In this document: one piece after another, positions 1-6,078 of the stretch
How the letters are laid out: every line of letters starts with the position of its first letter
Numbering within the stretch: the first letter of the stretch is position 1
NCBI GenBank assembly: GCA_018715585.1
Contig: DVLH01000316.1
Coordinates: forward strand, 1 to 19,541
Direction: 5' to 3'
Source of the DNA: Candidatus Aphodomonas merdavium
Lineage (GTDB): Bacteria > Bacillota > Clostridia > Christensenellales > Aristaeellaceae
Length of the DNA stretch: 19,541 nt
The notes under the pieces: model-generated
Database searches by the model: none
Told to the model about the DNA's origin: nothing
Seen by the model: only the letters and a program-made list of their open reading frames with translations
Made by a program: the position numbers and the translations under genes

Positions 1-1
1 C

Positions 2-1162
2 GAGCGGCGCGAGGATGGTGTCTGGCTGCTGCTGGACCGCAGCGCGTTTTATCCCACGGGCGGCGGGCAGCCGCACGACACGGGGCGTATCCGCTGGGAG
101 ACGGGCAGTGCAAACGTTTGCGATGTGGAAGCGGATGCGCGCGGCGTATTTCACCGGCTTGACGGCGACGGCCCTTTGCCGGGCATGCAGGTGCAGGGGG
201 AGATCGATTGGCCGCGCCGGTTTGACCATATGCAGCAACACGGAGGGGAGCACCTATTGGCAGGCGCAATCTGGCGTTTGCTGGGAGGGCGCACCATCGG
301 GCTTCATCTGGGGGAGAAGGTTTCTACGATTGACGTGGAGATGCCGCATGGCGCCGTGCGGCTAAGTGCGGGGCAGCTTGACGCGCTTGAAAACGAGGTG
401 AATGCCCGCATTCAACAAAACGTTCCGTGCCGCTGCTGGTTTCCCACGCCGCAGGAACTTGCGTCGCTGCCGCTGCGCAAACCGCCGACAGTGACTGAGC
501 ACGTGCGCGTCGTTGCGTTTGGCGATTTCGAGTATTGCGCTTGTGGAGGCACGCACCCGGCCGCAAGCGGCGAGATAGGGTTTGTTAAGATCGTGGAGAC
601 ACTGCCGGCGCGCGGCAAAGCGCGCGTGGCGTTTGTGTGCGGCATGCGTGCGGTGCGCTTTGCACAGGAGCGCTGCCGCGCGGGCGAGGCCGCTGCACGG
701 CTGCTCTCCTGCCCGCCGGAGCAACTGCCTGTCGCCATGGCGCTCCGGCTTGAAGCGGCGCAGCGGGAGCATGCGGCGCTCAAAGCGCTGCGGCGCGAAA
801 GCGCGCTGCGGGAATTGCCGCCGCTGCTGCAAGCGGCACGCCCGCTGCCGGGCGGCGGGCGGCTGGTTGTGGCAGCGCTGGAGGAAGCGGACCGAGATAC
901 GCTGCGCGATGCGGCCGGCTGGCTGGCCGCCCATGACGATGTTATCGCGCTGTTGAGCGCGCCGCAGGCCGAGGCAAGGCCGGTGCTTTTCGCGCGCGGG
1001 GCGCGGATGAGAGAGGATATGGCTGCGCTGCTGCGCGCGTGCGGCGCAAAGGGCGGCGGCCGCGATGACTTTGCACAGGGCAGCGCACTTTCGGAGGATT
1101 GTTTACAGCAGGCTGCGGCACGTCTATTATCGCGGGATGGCGAAACGAACACGCCGGGCTAA
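2..1162 (+). CDS. alanyl-tRNA editing protein, AlaX-L/DHHA1 type (5' truncated)
   Basis: The reading frame runs in from the left edge, so the start is missing; 386 residues remain. The fragment opens inside the AlaRS-like editing fold with FYPTGGGQPHDTG. It then shows the zinc-binding HxxxH motif (HGGEH, fragment residues 80-84) and the second zinc motif CGGTH (about 181-185). The C-terminal third looks like a DHHA1 domain, ending near RDDFAQGSA, which resembles the GG-DxAQG signature. Free-standing proteins of this family hydrolyse mischarged Ser- or Gly-tRNA(Ala) in the cytoplasm and protect translation fidelity. The catalytic aminoacylation domain of AlaRS is not in the visible part, and the C-terminus lies the usual distance from the editing core, so AlaX-L is more likely than AlaRS, though the missing 5' end prevents a firm choice. 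The next gene starts 23 bases downstream, suggesting an operon. Confidence 0.88.
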   Translation, partial: ERREDGVWLLLDRSAFYPTGGGQPHDTGRIRWETGSANVCDVEADARGVFHRLDGDGPLPGMQVQGEIDWPRRFDHMQQHGGEHLLAGAIWRLLGGRTIGLHLGEKVSTIDVEMPHGAVRLSAGQLDALENEVNARIQQNVPCRCWFPTPQELASLPLRKPPTVTEHVRVVAFGDFEYCACGGTHPAASGEIGFVKIVETLPARGKARVAFVCGMRAVRFAQERCRAGEAAARLLSCPPEQLPVAMALRLEAAQREHAALKALRRESALRELPPLLQAARPLPGGGRLVVAALEEADRDTLRDAAGWLAAHDDVIALLSAPQAEARPVLFARGARMREDMAALLRACGAKGGGRDDFAQGSALSEDCLQQAAARLLSRDGETNTPG

Positions 1163-1185
1163 AGAAAGCGGGGAGGTGGGGAAAG

Positions 1186-2319
1186 ATGCCGCGCGGACCG
1201 ATGTACGTGCTGGCGGATCCCGTCTATACGACAAGCAGCTGGTATACCCGCTGCTTTTCCGGCTTGCGCGCGGAGGTTTCCCGGTTGGATATCCTTCTTT
1301 TGCAAGTCCGGTCGATCAACGAAGTACCAAACGACGGCAGCGTTCGCACGTGCGTGCTGTTTGGTTCGGATGCGCGCTGGGCGCGCCATACCGTTACCGC
1401 GCTCAACGCGCGCGGGATCCGCAGCGTCCTTGCCGGTGCGCAGCCGGATGCCTTTTATGGGGCCAGTGGAACGACGCTGGACAGGCGCTTGCTTGTGGAG
1501 GACATGGTGCGCTATTTTGTGGCCAACGGGCGCAGGCGGCTGGCCTGCCTGGGCGGCGTTCCTTGGAACGTCAACGATGCTGTGCGCGTGGCGGCGTTTC
1601 ACCAGGCAATGCGGGCTGCGGGCCTCTCCTCAGGAGAAAGCGACGTGTTTTCTGCCGGGGAAGGGATCGACGCGTGCGCGGCGCGGATGCTGGAGCGCGC
1701 GGGAGCGTATGACGGTGCGCTGTGCGTGAACGATCAGGTGGGCGTGCGGCTGCTGGCGCTTGCGCGGGAAAAAGGGGTGCGCGTGCCGGAGGATCTGTTT
1801 GTGATGGGGTCGGGCAACTTCCTGGTGGGCGAGCTGTCCGTGCCGACGTTGACCACTTCCGAGGTGGATTACTACCTGATGGGCAGAAAGACGGTGGACG
1901 TGTGGCAATACATCGACAAAACGCCCGATGTGGAGGCGGCGACCGTGACGATTCGCCACAGCATCATCCCGCGCGGCAGCACGGCGTTTCTGCCGCCTCC
2001 CGGCGCGGCGCGTGACGCGCAGCTGCCGCGGCAGCACGGCGACGGCGGGGACGACGAAGCGCTCAGGAGTCTGGACCGGTTTGAGAACTGCCTGTTCTGC
2101 TGCGATGCGCTGGATTTGCGCATCATCAGCGGCATTGCACGCGGAAAGAGCATGGAAAAAATCGCGGCGGACCTGTTTGTCGCGCTGGGAACGGTGAACT
2201 ATCGCGCCAAAAAGCTTTACCGGGCGATGGGCGTCTCTTCCCGTAAGGAGCTGGAAAAGGCGCTTGCCCACCAACCGGCGGACCCGGACGCGCTGGAGCG
2301 GATGGCTGCCGCGCGCTGA
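1186..2319 (+). CDS. LacI-type periplasmic-binding-like sensor with C-terminal LuxR-type HTH
   Basis: A predicted cytoplasmic transcription factor of 377 residues. The ATG at 1186 is chosen because it follows GGGAGGTGGG (1171-1180); an upstream in-frame ATG at 1099 would lie inside the preceding gene. Residues 1 to about 275 resemble a type 1 periplasmic-binding fold as in LacI/GalR effector domains (MYVLADPVYTTSSWYTRCF at the start, VEDMVRYFVANGRRRLACLGG in the middle, then DGALCVNDQVGVRLLALARE and GVRVPEDLFVMGSGN). The N-terminal LacI helix-turn-helix is absent. Residues about 300-365 instead form a LuxR/GerE-like HTH (IISGIARGKSMEKIAADLF, GTVNYRAKKLYRAMGVSSR). The likely role is sensing a sugar or other small molecule and binding DNA through the C-terminal domain. 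The ligand and targets cannot be read from the sequence. It is probably cotranscribed with the tRNA-editing gene. Confidence 0.8.
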   Translation: MPRGPMYVLADPVYTTSSWYTRCFSGLRAEVSRLDILLLQVRSINEVPNDGSVRTCVLFGSDARWARHTVTALNARGIRSVLAGAQPDAFYGASGTTLDRRLLVEDMVRYFVANGRRRLACLGGVPWNVNDAVRVAAFHQAMRAAGLSSGESDVFSAGEGIDACAARMLERAGAYDGALCVNDQVGVRLLALAREKGVRVPEDLFVMGSGNFLVGELSVPTLTTSEVDYYLMGRKTVDVWQYIDKTPDVEAATVTIRHSIIPRGSTAFLPPPGAARDAQLPRQHGDGGDDEALRSLDRFENCLFCCDALDLRIISGIARGKSMEKIAADLFVALGTVNYRAKKLYRAMGVSSRKELEKALAHQPADPDALERMAAAR

Positions 2320-2337
2320 AACGGCGCGGCCGCTTTT
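2308..2337 (+). terminator. possible intrinsic terminator overlapping the stop of the LacI/LuxR-type gene
   Basis: GCCGCGC (2308-2314) pairs with GCGCGGC (2324-2330) across a nine-base loop that contains most of the TGA stop region, and TTTT follows at 2334-2337. The U-tract is short and interrupted from the stem by CGC, so termination may be weak. Confidence 0.4.
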
Positions 2338-2607
2338 GCGCTCGGACGGGTTTTGCGTGGCTGTGCGCGGCGTGCAAACGATTTGCTGCTACCCTCCCAG
2401 CGGCACGCCCGGCGCGGATGTCCTTTGCCGTTTTTGCAGCTTTTCGTTTGTAAGGGGATACGGCATTCTTTGCCGAAAAGCCAACGCCCGGCGCGCACAT
2501 CGGTTTGCCTGCCGCACAAAAGCGAAAGGACAACCGGTCCGGTTGGTGCAAACCGTATCCGGGACAAGCGGCGGGGCCGGCGGGCCAACGCGTTTTTTGT
2601 CCAAACA

Positions 2608-2631
2608 ACAGCCGCCCTTTGGGGCGGCTGT
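2608..2631 (-). terminator. strong hairpin, possible secondary terminator
   Basis: ACAGCCGCCC (2608-2617) pairs perfectly with GGGCGGCTGT (2622-2631) around a four-base loop. Read on the minus strand the stem is followed by TGTTTGG, a weak U-rich tract. On the plus strand nothing U-rich follows. It could be a back-up terminator for the corrinoid protein transcript or an unrelated structured RNA. Confidence 0.35.
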
Positions 2632-2781
2632 ACGCTGTCAAACAACCTGCCGGGAGGTTTAAAGGCCGCAGCTTGCAAGCGAAACCGAGGGCGCGTTTGG
2701 CGGGCTTGCAAACCTTGGGCGGGAAATCCCCGGCGCACTCCCCCGGCCGCGGCGTGGCGCATGGGGAAACGTATTATGCTG

Positions 2782-2808
2782 CAAAAGGCCGCCAATGGCG
2801 GCCTTTTG
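2782..2808 (-). terminator. bidirectional intrinsic terminator after the corrinoid protein gene
   Basis: CAAAAGGCCGCC (2782-2793) pairs perfectly with GGCGGCCTTTTG (2797-2808) with a three-base loop. The A-tract and T-tract on either side let it act in both directions. It sits about 40 bases past the stop of the minus-strand corrinoid gene and could also stop read-through from the plus-strand regulator gene. Confidence 0.75.
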
Positions 2809-2849
2809 TGGCAAGCGGTGCCGCCGGAGAGGGCGGCCTAAATATCCTT

Positions 2850-3482
2850 TTAGCTGACGAAAGCGAGCGCGGCGTCGGAGGCGCTGGCGGCGTCGGCCGT
2901 GTAGCAGTCTGCGCCGATGAAATCGCAGAAGTTTTGCGTGATGGGCGCGCCGCCGATCATAATCTTGAAGCGGTCGCGAATGCCGCGGCGATTTGTTTCT
3001 TCCACAACGCTCTTCATGACGCCCATCGTCGTCGTCAGCAGCGCGGAGCAGCAGATCAGCTGCGCGTCGTTTTCAATGGCGGCGTCTACGAACTTTTCGG
3101 GCGACACGTCCACGCCCAGGTCGATGACCGTCAGCCCTTTGCCTTCCATCATCATCTTGACGAGGTTTTTGCCGATGTCATGCAGGTCGCCCTGGACGGT
3201 GCCGATGACGGCCGTGCCGCGCCCTTTGACGCCCTCGGCGATCAGCCGGGGTTTAAGCACCTGCATGCCCATGTTCATCGCGCGGGCGGCGACGAGCACT
3301 TCAGGAACGAAAACTTCGTTATTTTTAAACTTTGCGCCGATGACGCTCATGCCGGCAAGCAAGCCTTGCTCCAAAATTTCCAACGGCTGCGCGCCTTCCT
3401 CCAGCGCCTGCGCCACCAACTCTTTAACAACCTTGGCTTTTCCCTTTTGCAGGTTTTCGCTAATCAGGCTATAGTCCGCCAT
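2850..3482 (-). CDS. corrinoid protein of methyltransferase systems (MtaC/MtbC/MttC-like)
   Basis: A 210-residue cobalamin-binding methyl carrier. Residues 1 to about 88 form the helical cap domain (LVAQALEEGAQPLEILEQGL). Residues about 90-210 form the B12-binding Rossmann domain with GDLHDIGKN, where D99-x-H101-x-x-G104 supplies the lower-axial histidine. Length is normal for the family. The ATG is supported by GAGGAGG about seven bases upstream on the minus strand. In this family a substrate-specific methyltransferase methylates the Co(I) corrinoid and a second methyltransferase passes the methyl group to coenzyme M or tetrahydrofolate. Divergent from the PocR/AraC regulator and near the UroD-type methyltransferase at 4960, it most likely works with that enzyme. 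The substrate (methanol, methylamine, methoxylated compound, betaine) cannot be told from this subunit. Confidence 0.93.
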   Translation of the reverse strand: MADYSLISENLQKGKAKVVKELVAQALEEGAQPLEILEQGLLAGMSVIGAKFKNNEVFVPEVLVAARAMNMGMQVLKPRLIAEGVKGRGTAVIGTVQGDLHDIGKNLVKMMMEGKGLTVIDLGVDVSPEKFVDAAIENDAQLICCSALLTTTMGVMKSVVEETNRRGIRDRFKIMIGGAPITQNFCDFIGADCYTADAASASDAALAFVS

Positions 3483-3509
3483 CTCAATGCCTCCTCAAAT
3501 ACAAAAGGA

Positions 3510-3538
3510 TTGTAGAAATCAACTATCCACAGTATAAT
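3510..3538 (+). promoter_or_regulatory. sigma-A promoter for the PocR/AraC regulator gene
   Basis: TTGTAG (3510-3515), a 17-base spacer and a perfect TATAAT (3533-3538). It predicts a transcript start near 3545 and a leader of about 57 bases. Confidence 0.6.
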
Positions 3539-3563
3539 ACAGCCGTGCGGAATTGAATTGTAA
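3534..3563 (-). promoter_or_regulatory. candidate promoter for the corrinoid protein gene
   Basis: On the minus strand a TATTAT -10 (3534-3539) overlaps the TATAAT of the opposite promoter. A poor -35 (TTACAA, 3558-3563) lies 18 bases upstream. The weak -35 would fit a need for an activator. Assigned mainly from position 50-80 bases before the start codon. Confidence 0.4.
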
Positions 3564-3570
3564 TTTTCAA
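3553..3570. promoter_or_regulatory. inverted repeat in the divergent promoter region, candidate operator
   Basis: TTGAA (3553-3557) and TTCAA (3566-3570) form an inverted repeat with an 8-base AT-rich gap. It lies just upstream of the -10 of the minus-strand promoter and just downstream of the predicted plus-strand start. It could be a regulator site for either gene. The arms are short, so chance is possible. Confidence 0.3.
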
Positions 3571-3601
3571 CGATATTTTATCAAAAAGGGACGGGATTGC
3601 A

Positions 3602-4849
3602 GTGGCAGATGCCGTTTATTCGCTCTATGACCGGGAAGCGCTGTGCGAAATCCTGGAAACATTTTACGCAGCGACGGGGCTGGCGCTGCGGGTGATCAAC
3701 GCGCAAGGCGAGACGCTGGACACGTTTGGACCGGACTGCCGCTATTGCGCCAAGGTGCGGCAATGCGCGCTGTCGGAGGAGGTTTGCCGCCAGGCGCACC
3801 TGGACGGCGGCCGGCAGGCGCTGGCGTTGGGGGAGACGTATATTTTTGCCTGCCCGGGGAACCTGAACCATATCGCTTTTGCGCTTGCGCGCGGCCAGGC
3901 GCTGCTGGGGGCCATCGTGCTCGGCCCATTTTTGATGGATGCGCCGGATTCGACGCTGCTCTCTGCGCTGGGCGAGCAGCGGGCGATTCCCGCTGCGGCG
4001 CTGCTGGACCTGTACGACGAGCTACAGGCCGTGCCCGTGTTTGCGCCGGCGCGCGTCAACTCGCTCAACCGCCTGCTGGACCTGCTTTTGCGCAGCGCGC
4101 TGCCGGCAGAGCGCGTGGCGCTCAAGGAAAACAGGGAAATGCTCTATCAACAGGCGCGCATCGGCGAGACGATCCAAATGTACAAAGCGCGGGGCGAGCA
4201 GGAAGGCGACTATCCCTACGAGCTGGAGAAGGAGCTGCTCTCCCGGGTGCGCGCAAGCGACGCGCCTGCGGCCAAAGGCGTGCTCAACGACCTGCTGGGG
4301 TATGTGCTTTTTTCCGAGGGAATGCAGCTGGAGAGCGTGAAAAACCGCTCGTTGGAGCTGTGCACGCTGCTTTCGCGCATTGCCATCGAGGGCGGCGCGC
4401 TGACCTCGACCATCTTTCGCCTGAGCAACGCTTACCTTTCCCAGCTGCGCGAGATTGACTCCGTGGAAACGCTCTGCCTGCGGCTGCAAAAGATCGTCGA
4501 GGCGTTTACGGATACGATGTTCTATTCTGCCGACCGCTCCGGCAGCGAACCGGTGCGCCGGGCGATCGGCTATATCGCGCGCCATTACACGCAGAACATC
4601 AGCGTGCGCGACGTGGCCGCCTATGTCGGGCTGAGCCCGAACTACTTTGCCCAAAAGTTCCGCAGCCACACGGGATGCACGCTGCGCGAATACGTCAACC
4701 AGCTGCGCGTTGAGGAGAGCAAGCGGCTGCTGGCGGCTTCCGGCATGGGGCTTGCGGACATTGCCGTTGCGATGGGGTTTAATGATCAGAGCTACTTTAC
4801 GAAGGTGTTTCATAAGTACACGGGGCTGACGCCTGCGCAATTCCGTTGA
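3602..4849 (+). CDS. PocR-type sensor with AraC-family HTH, transcriptional regulator
   Basis: A 415-residue cytoplasmic regulator. Residues about 8-165 match the PocR ligand-binding domain, including the cysteine cluster CRYCAKVRQCALSEEVC (about residues 46-62) and the following YIFACPGNLNHIAFAL. A linker of mixed helices follows (about 170-300). Residues about 313-415 carry a complete AraC double HTH: ISVRDVAAYVGLSPNYFAQKFR and ADIAVAMGFNDQSYFTKVFHKYTGLTPAQFR. The start is a GTG at 3602, the only sensible early start; its ribosome site (AAAGGGACGGGA) is moderate. PocR domains sense small hydrocarbon derivatives, classically 1,2-propanediol, and occur next to corrinoid methyltransferase genes. 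Divergent from the corrinoid gene and 110 bases before the UroD-type gene, it probably activates both. The ligand is unknown. Confidence 0.92.
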   Translation: MADAVYSLYDREALCEILETFYAATGLALRVINAQGETLDTFGPDCRYCAKVRQCALSEEVCRQAHLDGGRQALALGETYIFACPGNLNHIAFALARGQALLGAIVLGPFLMDAPDSTLLSALGEQRAIPAAALLDLYDELQAVPVFAPARVNSLNRLLDLLLRSALPAERVALKENREMLYQQARIGETIQMYKARGEQEGDYPYELEKELLSRVRASDAPAAKGVLNDLLGYVLFSEGMQLESVKNRSLELCTLLSRIAIEGGALTSTIFRLSNAYLSQLREIDSVETLCLRLQKIVEAFTDTMFYSADRSGSEPVRRAIGYIARHYTQNISVRDVAAYVGLSPNYFAQKFRSHTGCTLREYVNQLRVEESKRLLAASGMGLADIAVAMGFNDQSYFTKVFHKYTGLTPAQFR

Positions 4850-4873
4850 TTTTTACAAAAATGCTGAAAAAAG

Positions 4874-4906
4874 TTGCAAGCGCCGGCGCCACGCTGCGGC
4901 TACAAT
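4874..4906 (+). promoter_or_regulatory. possible activator-dependent promoter before the UroD-type gene
   Basis: TACAAT (4901-4906) is a good -10, but the nearest -35-like hexamer, TTGCAA (4874-4879), is 21 bases away, which is longer than normal. The spacer holds the palindrome GGCGCC. This suggests a promoter needing the adjacent AraC-type activator, or simply cotranscription from the regulator gene. Confidence 0.3.
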
Positions 4907-4959
4907 GAGAAAAAGCGAATGAGGGGGCGGCGGTCCCTTACGGAGGAGGAAACGGCGCG

Positions 4960-5958
4960 ATGGAACGGAACATGCGCAAATGGGTACAGGAGATGATCGG
5001 CGAGCAGAAAAAGCGGGCCCTGCCCGTGCTGTCGTTCCCGGCGGTACAGCTGATGGGCTGCACAGTGCGGGAGCTGATCGGATCGGCCCAGCTGCAGGCG
5101 GAGGGGATGCGGCGCGTTGCCGAGCGCGTGCCGTCGGCGGCTGCGGTGAGCCTGATGGATTTGTCGGTGGAGGCGGAGGCGTTCGGCGCGCCCGTGCGCG
5201 TGAGCGACGATGAGGTGCCGTCCGTGACAGGCCGCATCGTCGAGGACGAGGAGCAGGCGCGCGCGCTGGCCGTGCCGCCCGTCGGCGCAGGGCGCACGGG
5301 ACTGTGCGTGGAGGCAATGCGCCTTGCATCGCAGGCAATCGGCGACCGGCCTGTTTTCAGCGGCGTGATTGGTCCTTTTTCGCTGGCGGGCCGCCTGATG
5401 GACGTGACGGAAATCCTTTACGCCTGCTACGACGAGCCGGAAACGGTGCACATCGTGCTGGAAAAAGCTTCGGCTTTTCTCACGCAGTACCTCATTGCCA
5501 TGCGCGAGGCAGGGGCGAACGGTGCGGTGATGGCCGAACCGCTGGCGGGGCTGCTTAACCCGCAGATGGGCGAGGAGTTTTCCTGCCGCTATGTCAAACA
5601 GATCGTCGAGGCCGTCCAGACGGATTCGTTTATTGTCATCTATCATAACTGTGGCAATGCGGCGGACAAGATGCTGCGCGAAATTGCCGCGACTGGCTGC
5701 GCGGGATATCACTTTGGCAACGCGGCGCAGATGCGAAAAGTGCTGGAGGAGCTGCCGCGCGACGCGCTGGTGATGGGAAACATTGACCCGGCCGGCCAGC
5801 TGCGCAACGGGACGCCGCAGTCCGTGCGCGAGGCCGTGCGCGCGCTGCGCGAGGAGTGCGGCGGGTACGCCAACTTCGTTCTTTCCTCCGGGTGCGATAT
5901 CCCTCCGGCGACGCCGTGGGAAAACATCGACGCCTTTTTTGAAGAGGCGATGCGCTGA
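4960..5958 (+). CDS. uroporphyrinogen decarboxylase-family methyltransferase (MtaA/CmuA-like)
   Basis: A 332-residue soluble TIM-barrel enzyme of the UroD superfamily. The zinc site typical of the methyltransferase branch is visible as H229-N-C231 in IVIYHNCGN plus C312 in LSSGCDIPP. Other family signatures are GVIGPFSLAGRLMDV and GNIDPAGQLRNGT. The ATG follows GGAGGAGG at 4940-4947. True UroD would be shorter on zinc ligands and lie among heme genes, so a corrinoid-dependent methyltransferase is favoured. MtaA-type enzymes move the methyl group from a methylcorrinoid protein to a thiol or other acceptor, but related UroD-fold enzymes demethylate the primary substrate, so direction cannot be fixed from sequence. 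The corrinoid protein at 2850-3482 is the natural partner. It is probably controlled by the upstream PocR/AraC regulator and ends at a strong terminator. Confidence 0.88.
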   Translation: MERNMRKWVQEMIGEQKKRALPVLSFPAVQLMGCTVRELIGSAQLQAEGMRRVAERVPSAAAVSLMDLSVEAEAFGAPVRVSDDEVPSVTGRIVEDEEQARALAVPPVGAGRTGLCVEAMRLASQAIGDRPVFSGVIGPFSLAGRLMDVTEILYACYDEPETVHIVLEKASAFLTQYLIAMREAGANGAVMAEPLAGLLNPQMGEEFSCRYVKQIVEAVQTDSFIVIYHNCGNAADKMLREIAATGCAGYHFGNAAQMRKVLEELPRDALVMGNIDPAGQLRNGTPQSVREAVRALREECGGYANFVLSSGCDIPPATPWENIDAFFEEAMR

Positions 5959-6009
5959 AGGCGGGCAGAAAGCCGCTTGGCAGCAGAGCGCCCTTTCCGG
6001 AAAAGCAAG

Positions 6010-6042
6010 GCCGCTCCGGCGTTTGGCACGGAGCGGCTTTTT
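6010..6042 (+). terminator. intrinsic terminator after the UroD-type methyltransferase
   Basis: GCCGCTCCG (6010-6018) pairs with CGGAGCGGC (6029-6037) across a 10-base loop, directly followed by TTTTT (6038-6042). Reversed, the same stem may also help stop the minus-strand gene ending at 6079. Confidence 0.9.
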
Positions 6043-6078
6043 GTATGCCTTGGGATCATCCGGATGTGCCCGGGATGC

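Larger units (their letters stand above)
2338..2849. other. convergent intergenic region, no supportable gene
   Basis: About 510 bases lie between two convergent genes. Open frames here have no ribosome site or recognisable protein and read into the opposite strand of the corrinoid gene, so I treat them as chance. The region holds a perfect 10-bp stem at 2608-2631, a short hairpin at 2461-2475, a small inverted repeat at 2644-2659 (AACCT/AGGTT), the bidirectional terminator at 2782-2808 and a GCCGCC/GGCGGC hairpin at 2820-2837. I searched by eye for cobalamin riboswitch, SRP RNA, RNase P and tmRNA signatures on both strands and did not find them. Confidence 0.5.

Noticed and set aside
2634..2639. 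TTGACA on the minus strand in the convergent gap as a promoter
   Set aside because: No acceptable -10 hexamer lies 16-18 bases downstream.
2505..3515. 336-codon plus-strand open frame across the convergent gap and the corrinoid gene
   Set aside because: It is antisense to the certain corrinoid protein gene, crosses its terminator and has no recognisable domain.
3483..3601. Cobalamin riboswitch before the corrinoid protein gene
   Set aside because: The leader is too short and AT-rich, and no B12-box sequence is visible.
4022..4840. Minus-strand frame opposite the PocR/AraC gene
   Set aside because: Shadow of the regulator, whose HTH and PocR motifs are unmistakable.
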